In this document: in pieces, positions 50,411 through 59,195 of the stretch
Numbering within the stretch: position 1 is the first letter of the stretch
Layout of the letters: each line of letters starts with the position of its first letter
Assembly (NCBI RefSeq): GCF_963678635.1
Contig: NC_087064.1
Span: 58,104,338 to 58,168,337 of the forward strand
Direction: 5' to 3'
DNA length: 64,000 nucleotides
DNA from: Symsagittifera roscoffensis
Lineage: Eukaryota > Xenacoelomorpha > Acoela > Convolutidae
The notes under the pieces: generated by a model
The model's database searches: none
Told to the model about the DNA's origin: nothing
Seen by the model: the letters and a program-made list of their open reading frames with translations, nothing else
Program-made: the position numbers and the translations under genes

Positions 50411-50803
50411 CTTTAAAATACTTTTTAGATCAGAACCAAACTATGTTTATGAAACTTCACAATCAATCAGTTTTATTAATTTTTTTAACCTAACTGACAC
50501 ATACAATTGACATCAGAGTGAGAGAAATGAGATTTCTTGTCTGGTTTATATTATTTTTCGATAATTGTTTCAAATTTTGAAATTTTGATCAAAATTTTTG
50601 TTTCAATTTTTCTCTTTCTAACCATTTTTCTATTTCTTTCTTCCCCTACATAGAGTCTAATTAATTTTTAGGAATTTTATGAAGCCAATCAAAACCTCAA
50701 TGTAAGGCAAAACAAATTGAAAACAACCAATGAAATTCAGAAATTCGAAAAAATAAAGATTGTGTTTTCAACTAATTATACATTTTGTTAGTGAATTGGT
50801 TCA

Positions 50804-52136
50804 AATAAGACAAATTTTACTTGAATTTTGATAAAAGCAGTAATGAAATAAATTTTTCTTAAGAAATACTGGAAAATCATTTGATAATTGGATAGTGCTT
50901 TATGTCAATTTTGATTAAATTTTATGGTTTTGTCTGATTCTTCCTCAGGTATCCTAGCTCTAAATGTGCATTTCAGTGACAAAAAAAAGGTTTCTAACCA
51001 ATAAGTTTTTTCAATTACCAAAGATACAAAACATCACAAAGCATTACTGAGGCTCACAATTATCAACAAAATTTCACTTTTGTAGACAGTATGTAAAAAG
51101 TGTTTCATTTTTTTCCTACAAAATGCAAAAAGTGTTTCAATTTTTTCTACAAAAAAAGAAAGTGTTTGAGTTTTTTTGACAAGATACAAAAATCATCAGA
51201 TATTGTTAGTTGTGTACAAATTTTCTAGTAGTTTTCTTAATATGAATGCGAAAATTAACCAAGTTTCCTAATATGTGTGCGAGTTCGGAGAGCTAAATTA
51301 GGTTGTTTTCTAATTTTTTTCATTAATTTACCCTGAACCTCTCATCTATTCTAATTAATAAAATGAAATTGAAGAAAATAAATAATTACGAAGAACAAAA
51401 TTAATACAAAACAACAATTAATTACATACACATTTAATCAAAGAGCTGTCGAGCAGCAGAAGATTTCTGGAGGTTCTCTATTGAACGCATAGCTGGACGA
51501 GGTTCCATTTCTGGTGGTTGTTGTGAAGGGGTGTTTTGAGGCGTCATTGTTTCTGCCTAACCCTCATCTTCAACTATTGTGATGGGGTTTTCGGCTGATT
51601 CTGCTTCCTCCCATCAGGGTAAACCAATGAAAAAAAATTAGAAAACAACCTAGTTTAGCTCTCCGACCTCGCACACATATTAAGAAAATTGATTAATTTT
51701 CGCATTCATATTAAGAAAAGTACTAAAAAATTTGTCTACAAGTAACAATATCTGATGATTTTTGTATCTTGTCAAAAAAACTCAAACACTTTCTTTTTTT
51801 GTAGAAAAAATTGAAACAATTTTTGCATTTTGTAGGAAAAAAATGAAACACTTTTTACATACTGTCTAAAAAAGTGAAAATTTGTTGATTATTGTGAGCC
51901 TCAGTAAGGCTTTATGATGTTTTATTTGTTTGGTAATTGAAAAATTATCGGTTAAAAACTATTTTTTGTCACTGAAATGCACATTTAGAGCTAGGATATC
52001 TGAGGAAAAGTCAGACAAAACCATAAAATTTAATCAAAATTGACATAACACACTATCCACTTATCAAATGATTTTCCAGTATTTGCTTAAGAAAAACTTA
52101 TTTAATTACTGCTTTTACTATTTGTCTTATTTTGCA
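50804..52136. mobile_element. Foldback (long inverted-repeat) element
   Basis: Two arms of about 530 bases in opposite orientation: left about 50804-51337, right about 51613-52136. They match over nearly their whole length with scattered indels, for example AAATAAGACAAAT outermost and AATTTACCCTGA/TTTACCCTGATGG innermost. The middle 275 bases are unrelated to the arms and carry an eroded coding segment. I found no clear target duplication. A foldback transposon or a head-to-head duplication around a captured exon would both fit. Confidence 0.8.
51434..51547 (-). pseudogene. Eroded coding segment inside the foldback
   Basis: On the minus strand a 37-residue frame from ATG to TAA is rich in P, Q, E and S, and ends S-I-E-N-L-Q-K-S-S-A-A-R-Q-L-F-D. 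The same frame continues upstream through one TAG into a second acidic stretch (E-E-A-E-S-A-E-N-P-I-T-I-V-E-D-E-G). This suggests the C-terminal end of a captured gene with one nonsense mutation. Base composition is richer in G+C than the arms. Parent gene unknown. Confidence 0.45.
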
Positions 52137-52199
52137 GAGAAATTTTTAATGATAATTGCTAAATGAGACTATTTAACAGCTTAACTGCTTCCATGTAGG

Positions 52200-52557
52200 C
52201 AGGGGCGGATTTAGGGGGGCGGGGGCGGACGCCCTTTTCCCTCAGGGATTCGACCCCCTGCCGACCCAAAGGGTCCCTCCTTTGATACTTTTTCAGAAAT
52301 CCATTTTTGGCCGTCCGACCCTAAAAATTTTTTAAAGGCGCCTTTGGCGCCAATATTACTATTTTTGAGGGGGAGCGCGCGCCAAAAAAAACGCAATTTT
52401 TTTGTCAAAAATTTTCAAAAAGTGCCCAAAATAGGGGCAAAACAGTGCTTTGGGAGAGCTCGAAAAATCAATTTGGTCGACCTAAAAAAAAGGTCGTCAA
52501 AATTTTGGAACATTTTTTGAAAATCCGCCCCCCGAGAAAATCCTAGATCCGCCGCTG
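52200..52557. mobile_element. hAT-type MITE
   Basis: The ends CAGGGGCGGATTTAGG and (reverse complement of the right end) CAGCGGCGGATCTAGG match at 14 of 16 positions. They start CAG and carry the GGCGGATCTAGG core known from hAT elements. The element is flanked by an exact 8-bp target duplication CATGTAGG (52192-52199 and 52558-52565), the size hAT transposases make. At 358 bp with no transposase frame, it is non-autonomous. It sits about 60 bases beyond the foldback element. Confidence 0.9.
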
Positions 52558-52782
52558 CATGTAGGTACAGTGCTGGATTAAAGTTACTTGACAAAACAAA
52601 CGTAATTAAACGTTTCAAACGTGTTTTTCTCAATTTGGGTTGAGATTAGAAAAAACATGAGGAGAACAAAAGTTGCCATAAATTCGTTGTGTTTCTGGCA
52701 AATGCGTTCTATGAGAATTGCAACAAATTTCCAGTGTTTTTTGAGAATTTTTATTTGAGATTGACTTGAATTTTATTTCCAG

Positions 52783-52863
52783 GCGGTTCCGAAGCGCTCC
52801 TCGCGTGGTACTACAACAGATAATCGGGCAGTGTGCAGTCGGCAGCGAATCAACGGGCAATAA
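52783..52863 (+). CDS. Possible terminal exon (orphan)
   Basis: A textbook nematode acceptor (TTTTATTTCCAG) precedes an 81-nt G+C-rich open stretch that encodes 26 residues (A-V-P-K-R-S-S-R-G-T-T-T-D-N-R-A-V..) and ends in TAA overlapping CAATAAAA. The local rise in G+C and the clean border suggest coding. No preceding exon on this strand was identified, so it could be a relic. Confidence 0.35.
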   Translation, partial: AVPKRSSRGTTTDNRAVCSRQRINGQ

Positions 52864-52869
52864 AATTTA

Positions 52870-53610
52870 TCACTATGGTCTCATATATAGGCATGGGCTG
52901 GTGTGACTTCACTGCATACTTTTTCCTAATGTCTTCTTCGTATACAGGGACCTGCTGCCCATGGCTTTGTTACATTTCCTTCCAAAACTGGACTTCTAAC
53001 AAACTGTCCGAGATAAACGGTTTCTGTGTTAATAGTTTCTGAAAAATTTAAATATATTTTCAGATATTTTCAAATTGAATGCATGAAAGTCAATTGTATT
53101 CGGGGGGTTTGATTTAGAAAACTTCTGAACAGAAATTAGATAAAAACAAAGGTTTTTCTGATTGAAAACAGGCCAAGCTCAAAAAAAAGCCAAGCTCAAG
53201 AACAGAAATAAACTTTTTTAAAAATTCTGATTAGAAATAGCCTAGAATTAGAAATTTGTTAAACAAAAATTAGACTAGAAATAGGCTGTTTCTGATTAGT
53301 AGCCCAGATTTAAAATTTTTTAACCCAAATTCACATTAAAAGTAGAGAAATTTTAGAAATCACAGCTTAGCTTAAACAATTCAGAAGGAAATTGTGACTA
53401 AACATTTAGAGACAAAAATATTCAGGACCGAGAAAAAATTTCGGCACAGCTCCCGTAACGAGAAAACCTTTTTTCTGACCTGAAATACTTTGTATCTAAT
53501 CTAATTTCTGGTCAGAAATTATTTTTGAAATGTTTAAAGCATGGATTTTCTTTAAATGCTTTATTTCTTATCCTAATTCTGATAAAAAAATTGCTAAATC
53601 TAGGCTATTT
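52870..53610. other. Spacer; no gene supported
   Basis: A/T-rich, with many short TTTCTGATTAGAAAT-like imperfect repeats around AGAAAT/AGCCTAGAATTAG. I see nothing coding. Confidence 0.55.
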
Positions 53611-53627
53611 CTAGCTTAAAAAATTTC

Positions 53628-53700
53628 GCCTAGTGTGGCTTGACCCCTGATCTTCTGATTCTTCGACATTTGTTCTATGCACCAGGCCACAGCTCTTGAT
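53628..53700 (-). other. tRNA-like / SINE remnant
   Basis: The minus strand carries an A-box-like TGGCCTGGTGCATAGA (53689-53674) and a B-box-like GGGGTCAAGCCAC (53647-53635), in the right order and spacing for an internal RNA polymerase III promoter. Both boxes deviate from consensus and I could not fold a clean cloverleaf, so this is a tRNA-derived SINE or a tRNA pseudogene, not a working tRNA. Confidence 0.35.
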
Positions 53701-53917
53701 GATTTTCTTAGTTTTAGGAGAATAACAATGTTATAACAAGTAGAAGTTTGCATTGTATTCGCTACTGCTACTTTGTATACTTGAAGCATGTTTATCTCGT
53801 TGCGATTGAGCAATGAACTGTTTTCTGGTTTTTTCTTTCGAGAAATTGATTGTTTCTAAACTAGAAAAGAAATAATCACTTCTGCACGGAAAATCCGAGA
53901 AAACTAGGCTAGATAAT

Positions 53918-54082
53918 CTACAAAGAATTTCTATCTAGAAAAACAGCTTCCGTTGGGTACGGGCTAATAATTGGATGGGCTGTAACCGAAAACCTTTCAC
54001 GCATCTTGTCGGTTTTTATCTTAAGGGCAAGTGCGCCGGTTCCTGTAAAAACTGGAAGTCCTGTGTTATGAAGTGAGTAAGA
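53918..54082. other. G+C-rich island open on both strands
   Basis: The plus strand (53946-54071) reads 41 codons after AAAAACAG, hydrophobic (G-L-I-I-G-W-A-V), ending V-K-T-G-S-P-V-L and TGA. The minus strand (54082-53918) reads 54 codons after an acceptor TTATTTTTGTAG and contains V-F-T-G-T-G-A-L-A-L-K-I-K-T-D-K. One of them is probably a relic exon; the minus strand has the better acceptor. Neither is recognised. Confidence 0.35.
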
Positions 54083-54089
54083 CTACAAA

Positions 54090-55200
54090 AATAATGCGTT
54101 ATTTGCACGCAGCTGCGGATGTAGTATTTTCTCAAAGAAGATAGGGTGCGGACTGAAGTAAATATTTGATTTTCTGCGCTCACTTTTACAACAAAAAAAA
54201 TTTAAGGTCGAGAAAACCGGTTGGAAATTCTTGATTTTTTAAATGTTTCTCGAAGACAACTGATGTCGCTTATGCCTAATTCACTAAATTTCTTCTCGTT
54301 TGTATAGTTGTATTGTCACACGAGGTGCATAAAAACACACTAATCTGAATGTTTTCTTTCTGGGAATGTGGTCGGATGATTCTGTGCTACTTGCACAGCA
54401 ACCGGCTATCCTTGTTAAGTGGTAATTGGACTTCGCAGATTTATCTATTTGAAGAAATGAACTTTTTCCGTTCGATTAATTTTGGAAGTGTCTTAAAAGC
54501 TCTGAAAAAGGGGGTAATTTGAAGGAACTTGTGTTACAGGCAAAAAAGGAGGAGTGGATAACATGGAGGGACCTGTCTCATTTGCGGAAAAAATGATAGA
54601 ATTAATTTCCTCATATGCTGATTCATTTTATCATAAAAAGAACGAAGTTAAAAAAAACTGCATTTGAAATTCGAGGGTCTTTGCTCACTCTATAAACTAC
54701 AAAAATGGGCGATCAAATATTAGTCCGATACTTGTTCAAACAGTTAAAAATTTGTATACTGATTTCAGCAAGAAAAAAAAAGAAAAATTTGTTTGCGGAG
54801 CCCACTGACAACATTGGATTTCTACGCAATTTCGCTTCAGTTTACTCCAACTGCAAAAAAAGCATTTGGCTGAGGATTCTAAAGTAAACATGTCCTAGCA
54901 TTGGTCTCCAAAATCCGTTTGGTCACTAGAAACCAAAATTTTGCTCGCTTGCTAAAATTCAGTTTTAGTGCCAAAATTGAATTTATTTGTCTATCAATTT
55001 CATCAGATTTGCGACATAAAAAACTTTCCGAAAAAGTGCGGAATCCAAAGCAAACTATGCGGATTCCAGGGAATGTGTATGCGGAATCCAAACCACTATC
55101 AAAGTACCCGAGCTTGGCGACGTTCTGAATATGAGTGAGGCTCGTCCATTCTAGCTAACTATTTCCACTAAGTAACAGAAGAGTTATACCTAGCTAAAAA
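54090..55200. other. Spacer with weak coding-like traces
   Basis: Holds a plus-strand ATG frame at 54705-54887 (60 codons, lysine-rich) that I cannot place, and a core TTGCACAGCAACCGGCTATCC at 54.39 kb shared with other relics. Also present is a triple repeat of TGCGGAATCC at 55037, 55058 and 55080 (units of 21-22 bases). No gene is supported. Confidence 0.5.
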
Positions 55201-56405
55201 AAACGTAGCTATACCAATTTCTTAAAGCATATTTAAGCCATCAGACGCAATCTGATAGATGGTTGCTTGCAAGTTTTGGTGTTTTTTTTAGAATAAAAAA
55301 ACAGGCTACCCGGTTGCTGCGCAAGCAATACAAGATTTTTCGATCGCAGCTATCTGTCTTCAGATTTCTTTTGGTGGAGGTGAGGTGCCAAATTAGAGGG
55401 TTAGAACTGAAGGTTATTAAATTTTTACGTATTTTTGACTGCCCGTGTTGAGGTCCGCGAGTGAGTTCCAGAATTTGATAAACAATGTAATGCTAATTCA
55501 TCGATTGAAACACAATCATCGGACCGAAATTTATGATCACTGAACAATCGTAAATCGATCGCGGTAGTCTGGAAACGAGTAGTGATAAGTGAGGACTTAA
55601 ATGCGACTTAGTCTGGAAATAAGTCGCGATAATGTGGAAATGGCCATTTTCTGAAACTTTGTTAAAAATTCTTTGGGAGATTGCATTGAAAAACCGCTGT
55701 TCCTTTGCGTGCTCTCTCGAAAAAAGCAATTATGAAGTTTCTAAGTGAGAATTGAGCAAAAAAAATTCCCGAAGGAAACTTTATTCCAGGAGTTAGTCTC
55801 ACGCTTATTTGAGATGTCGAACATATATGTTTTCGGCAATAAGTAATCAGTCTTACTGCAATTATGTCGCTAGGTAAACAAAAAGATACATAATGCACCG
55901 CGAATTCATAAACTATGAAGCTTTTGGCGTCAATTACAATTTAATGCTGCAGTATGATTTTACGCATAAAGAATAAAGTGGCTCATGTAGAAGTTTCTTA
56001 ATAGTTTTGATTTGGGAACAAATGAAATTTAAGTGACAGATTTAAATTTTTAAACATAGAATGGACACGATACTTTGATAGCAATTATCATGAATGCTTT
56101 TTTTGCTCTCAAAATTTTTTGCCCTAAAATCATTTAAAAATCCATACTCATGGTTAAAGCGTCAATCTCATTGTTTATGTTGTCTAATGCTTTTTTAAAA
56201 ATTCCATTAATTCCCATGAAACTCTAGTGAGGGAAGTACTTGAGACTCATAACTAAGACCTTAAAACTTTGACATATGATGGATCAGTTCTTAAAGAATA
56301 TTGACAAAGCATACAAGGAAAAAAAAGGTTTCAAAGCATCGCTTGGCCATTCAAACGAAGTTGGTCAAAGAGTTGCTCGGGTTGCCGAAGAACTCTTGTA
56401 AACAG
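55200..56405. repeat. Diverged copy of the module
   Basis: Collinear with 36.82-37.8 kb: the AAGCCATCTGACGCAAT-like start, GAAACGAGTAGTGATAA, the GGAATTAGTCTCACGCTTATTT segment, GAATGGACACGATAC, and GCTTGGCCATTCAA..GAAGTTGGTC near the end. More diverged than the array copies. It shows the module exists outside the satellite and was probably an independent element or gene that joined it. Confidence 0.75.
56276..56401 (+). CDS. Small conserved frame at the end of the module (hypothetical)
   Basis: ATG to TAA, 41 residues, hydrophilic and helical-looking (F-L-K-N-I-D-K-A-Y-K-E-K-K near the start, E-V-G-Q-R-V-A-R-V-A-E-E-L-L at the end). Its relative at 37.68-37.79 kb is frameshifted. Codon use and composition look protein-like, but the frame is short and a TGA precedes the first ATG by three bases. 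Could be a terminal exon. Confidence 0.35.
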   Translation: MMDQFLKNIDKAYKEKKGFKASLGHSNEVGQRVARVAEELL

Positions 56406-56436
56406 CTCAACGATACAATGATTTAGACTGGAAATT

Positions 56437-56636
56437 NNNNNNNNNNNNNNNNNNNNNNNNNNNNNNNNNNNNNNNNNNNNNNNNNNNNNNNNNNNNNNNN
56501 NNNNNNNNNNNNNNNNNNNNNNNNNNNNNNNNNNNNNNNNNNNNNNNNNNNNNNNNNNNNNNNNNNNNNNNNNNNNNNNNNNNNNNNNNNNNNNNNNNNN
56601 NNNNNNNNNNNNNNNNNNNNNNNNNNNNNNNNNNNN
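56437..56636. other. Assembly gap (200 N)
   Basis: Exactly 200 unknown bases, the usual placeholder for a gap of unknown size. It directly follows the module copy and precedes the virus-like element, so distances across it are unreliable. Confidence 0.95.
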
Positions 56637-57220
56637 AAAAGGAATGGATCTCTACGAGTGAATCTCTAAGATTCTTTGTAAAAATTTTGCGTTTAGGTGA
56701 ATCAAAAGTGACAAGATATTTCATCAGTAAAATTTTCAATGCCCATTACAACCCATTTGAAGATATATGTGTGCTGTACTATTGTTTGCGCAAAATAAGA
56801 GCAAAAATATAACTTAAAACCGATTTTTAAAAAATCAAAAGAAATCTAGTCAATTATGATTGTTCATAAGAGGTTATGACTTTTGTTAGAATTTGTCTTG
56901 GTCATAATCGATTCTAGATTTCTCAAAACAGTAAAAAGGATAATTATATTCAAATTAATTTGTCACACAATCTACATGATTATGATTTATAATCGACTAC
57001 TTAAGCCTAAGCTTCGATGGGGGTCAGCTAAAAGAAGTTCTAGACCCCTTCGAAAAGTCTGGCTGTAAACTCCGCTAAATTGCGTGCAGTATTTTATAGC
57101 TTCGATTTCGACTGCTAATGATATAGAGTGTCTGCATGTTGACAAAAGGTTACAGTAAAAAACTTCAAATTAGATTTCTTTATATTCAAATTTTCCTACC
57201 TATTTTTTAGTTTATTTTTG
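56637..57220. other. Spacer; nothing supported
   Basis: A/T-rich. Contains a short GGGGTC..GACCCC inverted pair near 57019-57049. I see no gene. Confidence 0.5.
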
Positions 57221-58282
57221 AATAATGAGTTATGACTGGGGTGTATAACTCATAGAGTAATTTCGGATAGGGTACACCGTCTGCTCGTCACGCTATCTTA
57301 TTTTCGGCCGGATAGATTCGTGCAACTTCTTAGTCTAATACCGATCCTAATCTTACTCTTATACTATCTAGTCTCAGGTTGTTTAACTAGTCTCTGCTAG
57401 GCTCAATAGATCTAGGGTATACTGGTTTATTGCGGCTGCTGAAGTGCTCGGGAGAGTCCAACTAATTTCTAAGTTAAATTCAAATCTCTCTGGTGCTGAA
57501 ACTACAAGTAACTTCAGCACTTACAAATAAGTGGGTTGTTAGTTAGATGGATCATGATTGGTTAATATTAAATACTTTACATTGGTAAAACATTTAATTT
57601 ATCCAATCATAAAATATAGTTTAGATCAGGTTTCACCCATCCGGGTTTTACAGAGTTTTTTAGAACAGTTCTTCTGTAATTCAAGGGTGGATGATGGACG
57701 TTGGTATTTGGCGAACATCATAATTTTCTTTCGCTTCTTCTTGTGACAACGACTGAGTCTCTGCAACAAAGTCAATTCTGATTCCAGAATGGTTGGCTAT
57801 GTCAGGTTTTTCTGTTCTGCGTGGAGAACTTCTTTTGTGTATGATCTAGTTTGGGAATGGCGTGGAGATTGTGCGTGGAGGGGATGCCTGGTTACTCGGA
57901 TCTGTACGTATACTTGAACATCGAGGTGGTCATTGGTCTAGTTCAATGAAGTCCTTTTCTGCGAAGTCAAGTCGTACTCTAAATCCTTTGAGTTGTGATT
58001 GTGAGCGGCATATCGATTGTAGTTGGTCATTCTCTCTCGAGTGTAGTGAGGTCGTCTTGTCTTTTGATGTTCGTCCTTGGTGTTGTAATCTGATCTATAT
58101 ATTGCATCATGTGATTTTACATTTTATAAAACTTTTATTAGTTTAATATTTTTTTATAATGATTTTAGTTAGTTGTTTTCACAAAAGCTTTTTGTTTTAG
58201 TTCGGTTATTTTGAAGAGTTACTCACCCTTGAGTAGCTCTTATTAAAAATAAAGGTGTGGTCACAAAGCGTGGATGTAGCGC

Positions 58283-58343
58283 GGTGGGTTAGGCCGGCTA
58301 TAGAGCATGCTCAGGACGTCCTTTCCTGGTGGGTTAGGCCAGG
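58283..58343. repeat. Direct repeats and clustered palindromes
   Basis: GGTGGGTTAGGCC occurs at 58283-58295 and 58328-58340. Between and around them are perfect palindromes GCCGGC (58293), GAGCATGCTC (58303-58312) and GGACGTCC (58314-58321); CCTGG..CCAGG brackets the second repeat. Such density in about 60 bases is unlike its surroundings. Confidence 0.75.
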
Positions 58344-58867
58344 AGTGGGAGTATGATTTCATGCGGTGTTTGTGAGGGGTCCTGTTATGTGACAACGTTT
58401 TATGTTGGGTTTGTTGTGGTTTTACTTATGTCTTGTTGGTTATGTACTTTTTCCAAAAAGCAAATTGTTTGTGGTATGGGTTTGTCTTTCGACTTTTTTG
58501 TGTTTTATTATTTCTTTCTAAGACTTTGTAATAGTCTTCAAAAGAATAAATTATCCAGTTTTAAACTGGGTTAATCCGGTTTGGGTACCGTTGGTTTCCT
58601 TTTCTAAGTCATGCTGTTATTCTATGATTTGTGGTATTTAGTAAGCTGCGTTGGTTAGTTTTGTTTAGTATATGATTCCTTTCCAACCGGGTTAAAGGAA
58701 AGTTTGAAACATGTTATTGTATGTTAGAGTTGTTGAGTGTGAAAACTTGAAACTGAAATTCATTATTTTAAACAATTCTTCGTGGGCGAGCTGTGCGAGT
58801 GTGGATAGAATTTCTGTTCGAATGAATGAAAATATCAAAAGGTTAGTACTGCAATTGCATTTTATTA

Positions 58868-58985
58868 ATTTACTGCATAGAATTTGGAAATTTACTGCTA
58901 GTTATGGGGGAATTTTAAGATACAAATTTTCATCATATGTAGATTTACTGCTTTTGGGGGGAAATTTTATAAATTAATTTACTGC
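58868..58985. repeat. Iterated ATTTACTGC motif
   Basis: Four exact copies of ATTTACTGC at 58868, 58890, 58943 and 58977, plus GTACTGC at 58846. Two of them lead into a shared pattern of G-run then AATTTTA (TTATGGGGGAATTTTAAG and TTTTGGGGGGAAATTTTATA). Iterons of this kind can be protein-binding sites in promoters, origins or element ends. Confidence 0.75.
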
Positions 58986-59182
58986 ATTGGTATTATATTT
59001 ATTTAATTGTTGGTGCAAAAGTTTAATAGGGTCTTAAACAGTTTTGAAGAAGTTTGCTATTTTTTATTTTTCTTTTGTGAATTTTTCAGATGATCTAGGA
59101 TGAAGGCTAAAAATCTAAAGAAAACATGAATAAAGAATGGTGAGTTTTTAATACTGTAATTAATTAGTAATATTTACTTAAT

Positions 59183-59193
59183 TCATACTTACC
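59183..59193 (-). other. Splice donor directly after the 599-residue gene
   Basis: On the minus strand the stop TAA is followed at once by CAG/GTAAGTATG, a full consensus donor. Candidate acceptors follow: ATTAATTACAG about 30 nt on and TTTTCTTTAG about 60 nt on. A 3'-UTR intron, or a donor used by alternative transcripts, are both possible. Confidence 0.4.
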
Positions 59194-59195
59194 TG

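Larger units (their letters stand above)
57226..59195 (-). other. Non-coding end of the virus-like element
   Basis: Composition changes to the same G/T-rich plus strand as the coding part. It holds hairpins at 57226-57252 (TGAGTTAT..ATAACTCA), 57493-57520 (GTGCTGAA..TTCAGCAC), 57554-57610 (ATGATTGGTTAA..TTATCCAATCAT) and 58214-58241 (11-bp stem, 6-nt loop). There is also a palindrome cluster at 58283-58343 and iterated ATTTACTGC at 58868-58985. AATAAA on the minus strand near 59065 and 59000 could end the transcript. A minus-strand frame at about 58.10-57.64 kb is open except for two stops and has a K-K-K-R-K-K patch. With so few stop codons expected in an A/C-rich strand, I do not call it a gene. 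If the element is an LTR type, the LTR must lie here; I cannot prove it from one end. Confidence 0.5.

Noticed and set aside
56407-56739. 110-codon minus-strand frame
   Set aside because: It runs across the 200-base N gap and has no meaning.
57640-58110. Minus-strand frame with a basic K-K-K-R-K-K patch
   Set aside because: Two in-frame stops and no ATG-to-stop unit longer than about 30 codons there. In an A/C-rich strand long stop-poor frames are expected, so I did not call it.
58939-58975. G-run TTTTGGGGGG as a polypurine tract of an LTR element
   Set aside because: It is on the wrong strand for the minus-strand genes and part of the iterated ATTTACTGC blocks; no second LTR is in the window to test it.
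57862-58977. Plus-strand frames in the G/T-rich region, and long plus-strand frames opposite the glycoprotein gene
   Set aside because: The complementary strand is A/C-rich and carries the real genes; these are shadows of composition.
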